Part shown: one piece after another, positions 1 to 10,794 of the stretch
How positions within the stretch are numbered: the first letter of the stretch is position 1
How the letters are laid out: each line of letters begins with the position of its first letter
Assembly: GCA_030949985.1 (NCBI GenBank)
Contig: JAUZRX010000017.1
Location: 62,001-126,000 of the forward strand
DNA from: Acidobacteriota bacterium
Lineage (GTDB): Bacteria; Acidobacteriota; Polarisedimenticolia; J045
Direction of reading: 5' to 3'
Length of the DNA: 64,000 nucleotides
Notes under the pieces: generated by a model
What the model saw: only the letters and a program-made list of their open reading frames with translations
The model's database searches: none
What the model was told of the DNA's origin: nothing
Position numbers and translations under genes: made by a program

Positions 1-9
1 GCCCGGGTT

Positions 10-123
10 TCACCTGTTCCGGTCCTGCTGGAAGACCTTCCAGAAACAAAACACCGTCAGGGCCACCACGGCGGTCCAGGTCAGGCCCATGAACAGGGCC
101 GCCAGCCAGTCTCCGCCGTTCAT
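10..123 (-). CDS. MetS-like small subunit of NSS transporter
   Basis: A 37-residue protein with a single hydrophobic segment (about residues 6-29) and a polar, basic tail (KVFQQDRNR). Its ATG overlaps the stop codon of the upstream NSS-family transporter gene by four bases (ATGA), so the two are almost certainly translated together. Size, single membrane span and position match the small MetS subunit known to accompany MetP-type methionine/alanine sodium symporters in actinobacteria; the family match is by context and shape, not by a diagnostic motif. It is probably an inner-membrane accessory peptide needed for transport activity. An open frame continues upstream in the same frame, but the overlapping ATG and the switch to hydrophobic sequence favour this short form. 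Confidence 0.7.
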   Translation of the reverse strand: MNGGDWLAALFMGLTWTAVVALTVFCFWKVFQQDRNR

Positions 124-2021
124 CGGCTCTCCTCCCGGGGCGGGTGTCCGTCCGGATAGCGCTGCTTCCAGATCGCCCAGACCATCAACAGGAAGCCCGC
201 GTTGAAGACGACGATGACCAGCCGCGTGATCCAGATCGCCGTTTCCCGGTAGCGGGCCTGGAAGGCGATGTTGATGGCGATGGAACTCTGGGGCGCTCCC
301 TGGGGCGCCTGGTAGCGCAGTCCCTGGAGAGACAGCCAGCGCTGAAAATCCTTCGGCCGGAGCACATCGAGCAGGGCGGGGTCGCCGCTCCACTGGGCCA
401 CCACCAGTGGCGCGCTGGGGTGCAGGACCACCGTGGCCCAACCGTCGAGGTCCCGCCGCAGCAGGCTGACCCGATCGGCGACCTTGGCCTCGAGGGCGGC
501 CAGGTCGCGCGCGTCGTTCCCTTCCGTGGCAGCCCTGGTGCGGAATTCACCGTCGTACGTTTCCCGGTCGATGATGCCCCAGTGCAGCTTGGGGGCGGGG
601 GCCAGCAGATCGCCGCTCACCACGGCTCCCTGGAACCAGAAGGCGAAGATCAGCAGCAGCAGCACCGGCGTGACGTACTTGAGCACGAAACGGAAGACGC
701 GGGGGACCTGGATCACCGCGCCGCGGTGCATCTCTTCCCAGCCCTTGTCGATGCCATAGACCCACGAGAAGAGAATGATCTCGACGATGGTGAACACCAC
801 CAGGCCGATGGTGCCGGCCCAGAAATCCAGCTCGTTCAACGCGCCATAGCGATAGAGCAGCACGATCGGCAGGCTGCCGAGCGTCCAGAAGATCAGCAGC
901 AGGCCCGCGGCGCTGGCGCGGGAGAGCCGCGCCTCGTCTTCGAGGAAACTCATCACCGGCTGGGCCACCGCCACCGAGGAGGTGAAGGCGGCGAAGAAGA
1001 GCAGCAGGAACCAGATCGTGCCGAAGATCTGCAAGGCCGGCAGGCCGCGCAGAATCTCCGCCATCGAAACCATGCCGATGGCGAAGGTGCCCTGGCCGGC
1101 GATCTCGGGGACCTTGTCGGCGCCGAAGTAGACCGCCGCCGCCGGGATGGCGATCATGCTGCCGAAGATCACCTCGACGAACTCGTTGAGGGAGGCTGTG
1201 GTCAGCCCTGTCAGGGTCAGGTCGTCGTTCTGCTTCAGGTACGAGCCGAAGCACTCGAGGCAGCCGTAGCCGATGGAGAGGGTGAAGAAGATCTGCCCCG
1301 CCGCGGCCATCCACACCTTGGGGCTGGTCAGAGCGGTCAGGTCCGGTGACCAGAGAAAGCGCAGCCCGTCCCACACGCTGCCCTCGATCCGTCCGAGGGT
1401 CAGCACCCTTACCGAGAGGATCAGGCAGAAGAGCAGCAACAGGGGAATGGCGATCTTGGCCAGGGTTTCGATGCCGCGATTGATGCCGCGGAACAAGACC
1501 CAGACGTTGAGCGCCAGGGTGATGGCGAGAAAGGTGACCGCGGTGCCGATGCCGGGAAAGTAGCTGTGGGTCGTGCCGTTGCCGAGGAATTCGTCGTAGA
1601 ACATGCGCAGGTCGACGTAACGCCCGGCATGAGAGACGAAGCTCTCCCGCATGGAGAACCAGGCATAGCCCAGGCACCAGGCCTCGATGTAGGTGTAGTA
1701 GAGGATGAAGATCATCGGCAGGGCCACGCCGATCACGCCCAGGTACTTGCCCCAACTCTTGCCGCTCAGCCGCCAGAACATCCCCGGCGTGGTGCCGTGA
1801 CCCCAGCGGCCTCCCATCCGTCCCACGGTCCAGGCGACCCACATCATCGGCAGGCCGAAGAGCAACAGCGAGAGGATGTAGGGGATCATGAAGGCGCCGC
1901 CGCCGTGCTGGGCGGCCTGGCCCGGAAAGCGCAGCAGGTTACCGATGCCCACGGCACTGCCGGCGGCGGCCAGGATCACGCCGATCCTCGAGCCCCAGGA
2001 TTCCCGTTGCTGCTCAGACAT
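120..2021 (-). CDS. Sodium-dependent amino-acid transporter, NSS (SNF) family
   Basis: A 633-residue inner-membrane protein of the neurotransmitter:sodium symporter family. The N-terminus carries the family signature GNLLRFPGQAAQHGGGAF, equivalent to the LeuT TM1 unwound region that binds sodium and substrate. About 12 membrane spans follow. Between the last two lies a polar insertion of roughly 115 residues (about 481-595), which makes the protein longer than typical bacterial members (450-550 residues). The next gene encodes a MetS-like single-span peptide, so methionine, alanine or another neutral amino acid is the likely substrate (inference). It lies 11 bases downstream of pdxJ at the 3' end of the long minus-strand series. 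The start is supported by a purine-rich stretch (GGAAGCGAG) just upstream. Confidence 0.9.
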   Translation of the reverse strand: MSEQQRESWGSRIGVILAAAGSAVGIGNLLRFPGQAAQHGGGAFMIPYILSLLLFGLPMMWVAWTVGRMGGRWGHGTTPGMFWRLSGKSWGKYLGVIGVALPMIFILYYTYIEAWCLGYAWFSMRESFVSHAGRYVDLRMFYDEFLGNGTTHSYFPGIGTAVTFLAITLALNVWVLFRGINRGIETLAKIAIPLLLLFCLILSVRVLTLGRIEGSVWDGLRFLWSPDLTALTSPKVWMAAAGQIFFTLSIGYGCLECFGSYLKQNDDLTLTGLTTASLNEFVEVIFGSMIAIPAAAVYFGADKVPEIAGQGTFAIGMVSMAEILRGLPALQIFGTIWFLLLFFAAFTSSVAVAQPVMSFLEDEARLSRASAAGLLLIFWTLGSLPIVLLYRYGALNELDFWAGTIGLVVFTIVEIILFSWVYGIDKGWEEMHRGAVIQVPRVFRFVLKYVTPVLLLLIFAFWFQGAVVSGDLLAPAPKLHWGIIDRETYDGEFRTRAATEGNDARDLAALEAKVADRVSLLRRDLDGWATVVLHPSAPLVVAQWSGDPALLDVLRPKDFQRWLSLQGLRYQAPQGAPQSSIAINIAFQARYRETAIWITRLVIVVFNAGFLLMVWAIWKQRYPDGHPPREESR

Positions 2022-2032
2022 CTCGCTTCCTT

Positions 2033-2749
2033 TCAGGCTCCGATGGCGTCGAGCATTTCCGAGACGGCGTCGCCGAGGCCGAGGAAAATCGCGCGCGCGA
2101 CGATACTGTGTCCGATGTTCAGCTCGAAGACCTGGGGGACGTCGGCGATGGGGGCCACGTTGCGCACCGTCAGGCCGTGGCCGGCAGCCACCCGCAGGCC
2201 CAGTGCCTCCGCCCGCGCCGCGGCGGCCACGAAGGCGTCGTAGGCCCGGGCCCGGGCCCGCTCGCTCCCGGCCGCGGCATAGGCGTTGGTGTTCAGTTCC
2301 ACCGTGCCGACTCCCAGCTCCGCGGCCGCTTCGATCTGCTCGATCTGGGGATCGATGAACAGGGAGACGTCGATGCGCGAGCGCCGCAGGGCGGTGATGT
2401 GCCCGCGCAGGCGTCGGCGCAGGCGGGCGGCGTCGATGCCCCCCTCGGTGGTCACCTCGCCCTCCCGTTCGGGCACCAGGGTGACCAGGTGGGGGCGGTG
2501 GCGGCGGGCGATTTCCAGCATGCGGGCGGTGGCGGCCATCTCCACATTGAGGCGGGTGCCCACCACCTCGCGCAGTCGCCGCAGGTCGTCGTCCTGGATG
2601 TGCCGCCGGTCGCCCCGGATGTGACAGGTGATGCCGTGAGCCCCGGCCAACTCGCAGATCACCGCCGCGGCGATGGGGTCGGGTTCCGCGGCCCGGCGGG
2701 CCTGCCTCACGGTAGCCACATGATCGATGTTGACCGACAGACGCGTCAT
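2033..2749 (-). CDS. pdxJ: Pyridoxine 5'-phosphate synthase
   Basis: 238 residues, the usual PdxJ length. PdxJ condenses 1-deoxy-D-xylulose 5-phosphate with 3-amino-2-oxopropyl phosphate to give pyridoxine 5'-phosphate, the last ring-forming step of the DXP-dependent vitamin B6 pathway. Family signatures are clear: LSVNIDHVATVRQAR at the N-terminus (catalytic His region), ITCHIRGDRRHIQDDD, the LNVEMAAT strand with the catalytic Glu, LVPEREGEVTTEGG, and the AGHGLT motif near the C-terminus. TIM-barrel cytoplasmic enzyme. It lies between glmM (105 bases upstream) and the NSS transporter. Having PdxJ means this organism makes B6 by the DXP-dependent route. Confidence 0.97.
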   Translation of the reverse strand: MTRLSVNIDHVATVRQARRAAEPDPIAAAVICELAGAHGITCHIRGDRRHIQDDDLRRLREVVGTRLNVEMAATARMLEIARRHRPHLVTLVPEREGEVTTEGGIDAARLRRRLRGHITALRRSRIDVSLFIDPQIEQIEAAAELGVGTVELNTNAYAAAGSERARARAYDAFVAAAARAEALGLRVAAGHGLTVRNVAPIADVPQVFELNIGHSIVARAIFLGLGDAVSEMLDAIGA

Positions 2750-2854
2750 CCTACCTCCCGTTCAGAACGCCAGATTCTTGCACAAAGCCGCCCCGGCTGT
2801 GTAGAGGTCCCCGGCCGGCCGGATCGCCGATCCAGGCGCGCCCGCCGCGGCGCT

Positions 2855-4204
2855 TCAGCCCAACTCCCGCTCGAACAGCGTCACCAGTTCGTCGGCCAGG
2901 TCTTCCACCAGGCGGGCGTCGGCGCCTTCGATCATCACCCGGGCCTTGGGTTCGGTCCCCGAGTAGCGCACCACCACGCGGCCTTCGCCGGCCATCCGGC
3001 GTTCGGCGTCGGCGACAGCGGCGGCCAGGACGGGATGGTCGGCGATGGCGGGCTTCGAGCGGACCCGTACGTTCTTGAGTACTTGGGGGTAACGCCGGAT
3101 GCGCGCCGCTGCCTCGAGCAGATCGCCGGCGCCCTGCTTCCACATCCGGGCCAGGGTCAGGGCGGTGAGCACCCCGTCGCCGGTAGGGGCATAGTCCATC
3201 AGGATGACGTGGCCCGACTGCTCGCCCCCCAGGCTGAGGTCGCGCCTACGGAGGGCCTCGAGTACGTAGCGGTCACCGACGGGAGTGCGGAGCATGGCCA
3301 ATCCCTCGGCCTCGAGGGCTTTCTCGAGGCCCAGATTGCTCATCACCGTGGCCACCACGGTGGCTCCCTTGAGCTGCCCCGCCCGGTGCAGGGCGCACCC
3401 CATGTAGTAGAGCAGGAAGTCGCCGTCGAGAATCGTGCCGTCGCCGGCAATCGCGATGCAGCGGTCGGCGTCGCCGTCGAAGCAGAAGCCCAGGCTCGCA
3501 CCGCTGCTGCGCACCAGCTCCGCGGCCACCTCCGGATGGAGCGAGCCGACGCCGTCGTTGATGTTGCGGCCGTCGGGCGCGTCGCCGGTGACCACCACCC
3601 CGGCTCCCGCCCGGCGGAAGGCTTCGGGGCCCACCTGGTGGGCCGCGCCGTGGGCGCAGTCCAGGGCCACCAGGACGCCCTCCAGGTCGACCCCCTCCCG
3701 GCAGTGGTCCAGGAAGGCCAGGTACTCCTCGAGCAGATGATCGTGGTCGTCGGTCGCGGCGTCGTCACCGACCGGCGGCGCCACGTCCCCGAGGGCCTCC
3801 ATTTCCGCTTCGATAGAGGCTTCCGAGTGATCGGAGAGCTTGCTGCCGTCGGCGGCGAAAACCTTGACGCCGTTGTCCTCGTAGGGGTTGTGGGAGGCGG
3901 AGACCATCAGTCCCGCCGCGAAGTCGTCCCGGCGTGTGAGCAGCGCCAGGCCCGGTGTGGGCAGCACGCCGGCGCTGACCGGCTCGCCCCCGCCGTCACG
4001 GATGCCCCGGGACAGGGCGGCGGCGATCCAGCCGCAGGACTCGCGGGTATCCCGCCCCAACAGCACTCGCGGCGGCGCCGATCGTTCCGGCGCGCGAGCG
4101 AGGATCACCGCCAGGGCGCGCCCGAGGCGGTAGAGCGTGGATCCGTCGAGGGGGGGGGTGCCCGCCACACCCCTCATACCGTCGGTGCCAAAGAGTTTTC
4201 TCAT
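2855..4204 (-). CDS. glmM: Phosphoglucosamine mutase
   Basis: 449 residues, normal for GlmM, which converts glucosamine 6-phosphate to glucosamine 1-phosphate for UDP-GlcNAc synthesis. All alpha-phosphohexomutase motifs are visible: the active-site serine loop VSASHNP (phosphoserine about residue 104), the metal-binding loop DGDADR, the sugar-binding loop GGEQSGH and the phosphate-binding loop RYSGTEPKARV. The gene follows cdaA and cdaR, the conserved cdaA-cdaR-glmM arrangement in which CdaA and GlmM are known to interact in Firmicutes. A run of nine C (coding strand; 4150-4158 on the plus strand) spans codons 16-18 close to the start and is a possible slippage site. glmS and glmU lie elsewhere in this window. 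Confidence 0.97.
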   Translation of the reverse strand: MRKLFGTDGMRGVAGTPPLDGSTLYRLGRALAVILARAPERSAPPRVLLGRDTRESCGWIAAALSRGIRDGGGEPVSAGVLPTPGLALLTRRDDFAAGLMVSASHNPYEDNGVKVFAADGSKLSDHSEASIEAEMEALGDVAPPVGDDAATDDHDHLLEEYLAFLDHCREGVDLEGVLVALDCAHGAAHQVGPEAFRRAGAGVVVTGDAPDGRNINDGVGSLHPEVAAELVRSSGASLGFCFDGDADRCIAIAGDGTILDGDFLLYYMGCALHRAGQLKGATVVATVMSNLGLEKALEAEGLAMLRTPVGDRYVLEALRRRDLSLGGEQSGHVILMDYAPTGDGVLTALTLARMWKQGAGDLLEAAARIRRYPQVLKNVRVRSKPAIADHPVLAAAVADAERRMAGEGRVVVRYSGTEPKARVMIEGADARLVEDLADELVTLFERELG

Positions 4205-4232
4205 GGTCGTCGTGGATCTCCCCGACCCGTTC

Positions 4233-5144
4233 CTAGTTGGGCCGTACCTTCACCCGGGCCGGTTCGACCTTCACGTCGGAGACCAGCGCCAGCTCGTCGG
4301 TATCAAGATTGCCCCAGGAGAGGGTGACGGCCACCTCGCCGGCCTTGCTGCCCAGGGCATCGACCGATGCCGTGGCCTGGAGCTGTTCGCTGAGAGGGGT
4401 GAAGAGTGAGGGGGGGGCAAGGAAGCTGAGGGTCACGGCCTCCGGCTCCACCCGCCATCCCGGTTCACTGGGACGAACGGTGAGTTGCAGCGAGAAGGAC
4501 GTGGGCACTTCGCGGATCTGCACCCGGGCCCGCACCGTGGCCGGGGCCAGGCGCACGTTGGCCTCGGGCAGCACCAGCTTGAGCATTCGCTCGCTGCTGC
4601 GGGTGAGGGCGCTGAGATCGAAGGGTTCGGTGGGCACGTTGCGCACGGAGAGCACTTCTTTTTCGGGGCCGCTGACCTCCACGTCCGAGGGCTTGACCTC
4701 GCTCTCCACGACTTCGTAGCCGTCGGGAAGCTCCCCGCCCAGAACCAGCACCACGGGGACCAGGGTGGTCCGACGGGCGTCGAGGGTGACGCTGATCAGG
4801 GCATGGACCACGCTGATGTCGGAGACCCCCCGGGGGACCCGCCGGATTTCCTCGGGAACCACGGCCACCCGGTGGCTGCCGGGGGCCAGGTGGGAAACGT
4901 CCACCTCGGCGTAGATCTCGTCCGGTGCGACCCGGTCGAGGATCGTGGAACTGCCGGAGAGCTGAATGCCCACCATGGCCGGGGCGGGGTTGGTGACGAT
5001 CAGATCGGGCCCGGTCTTGAACCGCACCGGCACCTCGTACCAGCGCACTTCCGGCGAGCGGGTCACCACGCTGGCCCAGAGGATGAAGGCCAGCAGGAGG
5101 GAAAGCAGCTTGAGGCCCATGTTGCGCCGGAAAAAACCCCTCAT
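4233..5144 (-). CDS. cdaR: YbbR-domain protein, CdaA regulator
   Basis: 303 residues with one N-terminal membrane segment (GLKLLSLLLAFILWASVV) and an extracytoplasmic beta-rich region of about three YbbR-like repeats, each a roughly 80-residue unit with an xVPV or xVPxxxxx strand. CdaR-type proteins bind the diadenylate cyclase CdaA at the membrane and modulate c-di-AMP production. The ATG overlaps the cdaA stop by four bases, and glmM follows after 28 bases. No catalytic residues are expected or seen. The identification rests on the N-terminal anchor, the YbbR-type repeats and the cdaA-cdaR-glmM order. Confidence 0.9.
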   Translation of the reverse strand: MRGFFRRNMGLKLLSLLLAFILWASVVTRSPEVRWYEVPVRFKTGPDLIVTNPAPAMVGIQLSGSSTILDRVAPDEIYAEVDVSHLAPGSHRVAVVPEEIRRVPRGVSDISVVHALISVTLDARRTTLVPVVLVLGGELPDGYEVVESEVKPSDVEVSGPEKEVLSVRNVPTEPFDLSALTRSSERMLKLVLPEANVRLAPATVRARVQIREVPTSFSLQLTVRPSEPGWRVEPEAVTLSFLAPPSLFTPLSEQLQATASVDALGSKAGEVAVTLSWGNLDTDELALVSDVKVEPARVKVRPN

Positions 5145-5995
5145 GAAAACAGTCCCGCCCGCGCCGAACGCGATTCGAAGAAGCCCGGCGAGGCTTCACC
5201 CTCGGCGCCTTCTCCTCCGAGCTGCTCTTCGAGGAAGGCGCGCAGGGCTCGCCCGTCCAGATCCGTGAGCAGGGCGCCGTCGACCGCGACGGAGATCTTG
5301 CCCCGCTCCTCGGAGACCACCACCGCCACCGCGTCGGTTTCTTCGGTCACGCCCTTGGCCGCCCGGTGGCGGGTGCCGAAATCCCGCGAGGTGTAGGGGT
5401 CGGTGGTCAGGGGCAGAAAGCAGCTCGCCGCCTTGATCCGGCCCTCGCTGATGATCACTGCCCCGTCGTGCAGGGGCGTTTTGGGCGTGAAGATGTTGAT
5501 CAGCAGGTCGTAACTCACCCGGGCGTCGAGTTCGATGCCGGTCTCGATGTAGTTCTTCAGGCCGTGGGTTCGTTCGAGCACGATCAGGGCGCCGATGCGT
5601 CTCGAGCCCATGGCCGAGCAGGCCAGGGAGATGTCCGCGATGATCTGGGCCCGGACGTCATGCTGCCGAAAGCGGCGGAAGGGATTCCGGCCGAACTGGG
5701 CCAGGGCCTGCCGGATGGGGTTCTGAAAGATCACGATCACCATGAAGGCGCCGTAGATCAACACCTGGCTCAGGACCCAGTTTACGGCCTGGAGCCGGAG
5801 CGGTGAGTAGAGCCCGGTCAGGGCCCACAGCAGCACCACGGCGAGCAGGCCGTAGACCATCTGGACGGCACGGGTGCGCCGGATCAGCAGCATCAGCTGG
5901 TAGGTGGCGAACCACAGCACGAGAAGATCGAGCAGGCCCCGGAGCTGGGTGAGCTGGGCGGCGATCAGCCAGAGGAAGTCGAGGATCTCGCTCAC
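5141..5995 (-). CDS. cdaA: Diadenylate cyclase (c-di-AMP synthase)
   Basis: 284 residues with three N-terminal membrane segments in about the first 95 residues, followed by a DisA_N/DAC catalytic domain. The two catalytic signatures are present: LHDGAVII (DGA motif, metal/ribose) and GTRHRAAKG (RHR motif, triphosphate binding). The enzyme makes cyclic di-AMP from two ATP at the inner face of the membrane. The gene starts with GTG, which overlaps the folP stop by four bases (GTGA). It is followed immediately by cdaR and then glmM. c-di-AMP commonly governs potassium and osmolyte homeostasis and cell-wall precursor supply; the osmolyte operon at 31-35 kb makes the former a reasonable idea here (inference). 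No c-di-AMP phosphodiesterase is seen in the window. Confidence 0.95.
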   Translation of the reverse strand: MSEILDFLWLIAAQLTQLRGLLDLLVLWFATYQLMLLIRRTRAVQMVYGLLAVVLLWALTGLYSPLRLQAVNWVLSQVLIYGAFMVIVIFQNPIRQALAQFGRNPFRRFRQHDVRAQIIADISLACSAMGSRRIGALIVLERTHGLKNYIETGIELDARVSYDLLINIFTPKTPLHDGAVIISEGRIKAASCFLPLTTDPYTSRDFGTRHRAAKGVTEETDAVAVVVSEERGKISVAVDGALLTDLDGRALRAFLEEQLGGEGAEGEASPGFFESRSARAGLFS

Positions 5996-7134
5996 CGTGA
6001 GCCCTCTGCCGGACCGCGGCGGGGCCAGCCCTGGAGGGGTTCGACCACCGCCAGGGCTTGCCGGGTGGCCGCTACGTCGTGGGCCCGGATAATGCGCGCT
6101 CCGGCCAGGACGGCCGCGCAGGCGGCCGCAAGAGAGCCCGCCAGCCTGGCGGCCGGAACCTCCACCCCGCTGCGGAAACCGACGAACATCTTGCGGGACA
6201 CACCCACGAGAATGGGAAAACCAAGGCTCCTGAAGGAGCCGAGCCGCCGAAGGATCTCCTCGTTGCCCTCCACCGACTTGCCGAAACCGACTCCCGGATC
6301 GACGAGGATTCTATCATCCTCGATCCCCGATTCGCGGGCCCGGGCGCTTCTTTCCGCCAGGTGATCGAAGATCTCTTGCAGCAAGTCGTCGTAGCGCGTG
6401 TCGGCCTGCATCGAGCGGGGCTCACCCCGCATGTGCATCAGCACCACCGGGCAGCCCCACTCGGCCACCACCCGGGCCAGCGAGGGATCGGCAAGGGCGG
6501 AGATGTCGTTGATCATGTCGGCCCCCGCCTCGAGGGCCTGCCGGGCCACGGCCCCCCGGCGCGTATCCACCGAGATGCGCAGGGTCGGCAGTTCCCGGCG
6601 GATGCGCCGGACGACGGGAATGACCCGGGCGAGTTCCTCGTCGGTGTCGACGGGTGTGGCGCCGGGGCGGGAGGACTCACCGCCGACATCCACCAGGTCG
6701 GCTCCCTCCTCGGCCATCCGGGCGGCCTGCTCGGTGGCGCGGCCGGGGTCGACGAAGAGCCCGCCATCGGAGAACGAGTCCGGCGTGACGTTGATGATGC
6801 CCATCACCCGCGCGGCGCCTGCCATGTCCAGGGATGCGCCGTCGGCGAAGCGCAGGGGGCGGGGAGCCGCCTCGTAGGCCTCGAGGGCCGCCGCCAGGAC
6901 CGGGCCGGCGGGAGGCGGGAGAAGCCGGGTGAAGTCGAGGAGGGCCCGGGCCGGGCCGGCCAGCAGCAGGTGATCGGGACGTTCGAGAAGACACAGCGGC
7001 GGGTGGCGGCGCTCGAGGGCCGTGGCGATCGCCGTCCGGTGGGCGGGAGGGCAGCGCAGGACCCGGCAGGGGGTGGGCAGGCCCTCGCCCGCGCTCTCGC
7101 ACAGATCCCAGGTCCGCACCCCCGCCGTGGCCAT
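5992..7134 (-). CDS. folP: Dihydropteroate synthase with N-terminal extension
   Basis: 380 residues. The C-terminal two thirds is a complete dihydropteroate synthase: MGIINVTPDSFSDGG (about residue 113 on), DVGGESSRPGA, then INDISAL, a VLMHMRGEP strand, and the DPGVGFGKS loop. It condenses 6-hydroxymethyl-dihydropterin diphosphate with p-aminobenzoate, and is the target of sulfonamides. The first ~110 residues, before the TIM barrel, form an extension of unknown role that E. coli FolP (282 residues) lacks; similar extensions occur in some other phyla. I chose ATG at 7134, which follows the ftsH stop by five bases; the frame is open further upstream but there overlaps ftsH. The stop overlaps cdaA's GTG. 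Confidence 0.93.
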   Translation of the reverse strand: MATAGVRTWDLCESAGEGLPTPCRVLRCPPAHRTAIATALERRHPPLCLLERPDHLLLAGPARALLDFTRLLPPPAGPVLAAALEAYEAAPRPLRFADGASLDMAGAARVMGIINVTPDSFSDGGLFVDPGRATEQAARMAEEGADLVDVGGESSRPGATPVDTDEELARVIPVVRRIRRELPTLRISVDTRRGAVARQALEAGADMINDISALADPSLARVVAEWGCPVVLMHMRGEPRSMQADTRYDDLLQEIFDHLAERSARARESGIEDDRILVDPGVGFGKSVEGNEEILRRLGSFRSLGFPILVGVSRKMFVGFRSGVEVPAARLAGSLAAACAAVLAGARIIRAHDVAATRQALAVVEPLQGWPRRGPAEGSR

Positions 7135-7139
7135 GGGGC

Positions 7140-9065
<1,926 letters not shown>

Positions 9066-9128
9066 AAAGATTCCTCCGGCGGGGGCCGATCCGCCGGGGC
9101 GGATCTGCGCCAGGGCGCCTGTACGATG

Positions 9129-9157
9129 ATTCTAGGGTGGGGCGGGGGTTGCCGCCA
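9129..9157 (-). promoter_or_regulatory. Possible sigma-70 promoter upstream of ftsH
   Basis: On the minus strand the hpt-ftsH gap holds TAGAAT (plus-strand 9129-9134; five of six matches to TATAAT) with a poor -35 (TGGCGG) 17 bases further upstream. A heat-shock-type or other promoter would be plausible for ftsH, but the -35 is weak. Its only role would be to give ftsH extra, hpt-independent transcription. Confidence 0.25.
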
Positions 9158-9210
9158 TCCGGGACCTTTCGCCGGACTTTCCTGCCTGGGATGCCGCGGC
9201 CGGCTCCCGG

Positions 9211-9732
9211 TCAATCTTCGATGAAGCCGACGTAGGGCAGGTTGCGGTAGGTTTCGTCATCGTCCAGGCCGTAACCCACGACCCACTTGTCCGGGATTTC
9301 GAAGCCCCGGTACTCGACGCGGGTCTCGACCTCCCGCCGGGGGACCTTGTCGAGCAGAACGGCGGTGCGGATCCGGGCCGGCCGGCGGGAGGCCATGCGC
9401 TCCTGCAGCCGGGTCAGGGTGATCCCGGTGTCCAGGATGTCCTCGATGATCAACAGGTCGGCGCCCTGGATCGGAAAGGGATGGGTGAAAAGGAAGTCGG
9501 TGGCGCCGGGATCGTCGGGGTCCTTGTGGGTTTCGAGAAAGCCCACCCGGGTCTTGCGGTCGATGGCCCGCAGAAGGTCGGCGCCGAAGACGAAGGCGCC
9601 CTTGAGCACGATCAGGGCGGCGATTTCGCCGTGTTCGGGAGTCTGCTCGGTGATGACTCGGCCCAACTCCCGGACCCGGCGTGCAATCTCTTCGGCGGAA
9701 TAAAGGACCTCCGGTGCGAGCTTCCTAGCCAT
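9211..9732 (-). CDS. hpt: Hypoxanthine phosphoribosyltransferase
   Basis: 173 residues, normal for bacterial HPRT. It salvages hypoxanthine (and usually guanine) with PRPP to give IMP or GMP in the cytoplasm. The PRPP-binding signature LLIIEDILDTGITL is clear, as are the early flexible-loop region, the KDPDDPGATDF segment and the base-binding C-terminus (PDKWVVGYGLDDDETYRNLPYVG). The ATG lies inside the end of tilS (8-base overlap), so the two are translationally coupled. The purine biosynthetic gene purH is at the other end of the window. Confidence 0.97.
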   Translation of the reverse strand: MARKLAPEVLYSAEEIARRVRELGRVITEQTPEHGEIAALIVLKGAFVFGADLLRAIDRKTRVGFLETHKDPDDPGATDFLFTHPFPIQGADLLIIEDILDTGITLTRLQERMASRRPARIRTAVLLDKVPRREVETRVEYRGFEIPDKWVVGYGLDDDETYRNLPYVGFIED

Positions 9733-10765
9733 CGATGCCTTTCTCCTCGATAGATGAGGCCAGCATGATGACCCCTTTTTCGCGTCGGGCCACCAGTCCC
9801 CGGGGAAGGTCCACCCGGCGGCCCCGGCCGCGGGCCTCCACCAGGGCGTCGACCGCCTCGAGGTGCGCCCGGGAGAGCCGCAGGTCGGAACCCCCCAGGC
9901 GCTGGAGATGATCCCGCAGCACCAGGCGCCTGAGGGCCGGAGGGAGATCGGCGAGCCGTCGGCGATCGAGGGCCAGGCAGCCGGGGGGAGCGGGCAGGGG
10001 GGAAGGGGCGAGCCGCGCGGCGAGGGCGTGCAGGGCCTCTCCCTCTTCCCGGGCCAGGCTCGCCGAGCGCGCGATGCCCGCCAGGGCCTGCCCGCCGAGG
10101 GCCCGGGTCAGGGCCGGCAGGACCAGATGGCGGATCCGGTTGCGCGCCGCATCGAGTTCCGCGTTGGAGGCGTCTTCCCGCCAGCCGGCTCCCTGTTCCC
10201 GCAGCCACTCCCGCAGGGTGTTCCGCGAAACCCGCAGCAGGGGGCGCCACAGGGGTGGGGCCCAGCGGGTCATGGCACCCGCTCCCGCCAGGCTCGTGCC
10301 CCGGGCCAGGCGGTAGAGCACCGTTTCCACCTGGTCCTCGAGCTGGTGTCCGAGGGCGATGACCTCCGCCTTCTCGGTGGCGGCGGTGCGCCGCAGAAAG
10401 TCGTGCCGAACCCGCCGGGCGCAGAGTTCGAGGCTCTCTCCGCGCCGGGGGCGGGTCTGCAGCCGTCGGCCGCGGCAGGGCACGTCGAGGCGACGGCAGA
10501 CCTCCTCGACGAAGCAGCGGTCCGCCGCGGAGGCTTCGCCTCGCAGGCCGTGGTCCAGGGTGGCGGCGGCCAGGGTCCAGCCCCGGCCGGGTGCCAGGGC
10601 CGCCAACAGGTGGAGCAGGGCCAGGGAGTCGGCGCCTCCCGAGACGGCGACCAGGATGCGCGCCCCCCGGGGCGGGGCCCAGGGACGCGTCACTTCCTCG
10701 AGCAGGGCCGGCGGAGCGGCGCGCAGCCAGGGATCGGGGGTGGGACGCTCGGGGGTGGGGGCCAT
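9725..10765 (-). CDS. tilS: tRNA(Ile)-lysidine synthetase, short form
   Basis: 346 residues. TilS converts C34 of the CAU anticodon of tRNA-Ile2 to lysidine, switching its identity from Met to Ile. The N-terminal PP-loop ATP pyrophosphatase motif SGGADS is at residues 42-47, followed by the family's LDHGLRGEA and LGHQLEDQVETVLYRLARG signatures. It then continues into the helical substrate-binding middle domain (about 215-345) but stops before the C-terminal TilS_C domain found in the ~430-residue E. coli type, as in short forms such as that of Aquifex. Start chosen at ATG 10765, because the open frame upstream runs through the tRNA gene. It lies 29 bases downstream of tRNA-Met and overlaps hpt by 8 bases. 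Confidence 0.93.
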   Translation of the reverse strand: MAPTPERPTPDPWLRAAPPALLEEVTRPWAPPRGARILVAVSGGADSLALLHLLAALAPGRGWTLAAATLDHGLRGEASAADRCFVEEVCRRLDVPCRGRRLQTRPRRGESLELCARRVRHDFLRRTAATEKAEVIALGHQLEDQVETVLYRLARGTSLAGAGAMTRWAPPLWRPLLRVSRNTLREWLREQGAGWREDASNAELDAARNRIRHLVLPALTRALGGQALAGIARSASLAREEGEALHALAARLAPSPLPAPPGCLALDRRRLADLPPALRRLVLRDHLQRLGGSDLRLSRAHLEAVDALVEARGRGRRVDLPRGLVARREKGVIMLASSIEEKGIDG

Positions 10766-10794
10766 GGCAGGCCTCCAGGCTCTCGGAACGGATG

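Noticed and set aside
2108-4327. A 739-residue plus-strand open frame opposite pdxJ and glmM
   Set aside because: Antisense shadow; both minus-strand genes are complete and recognisable.
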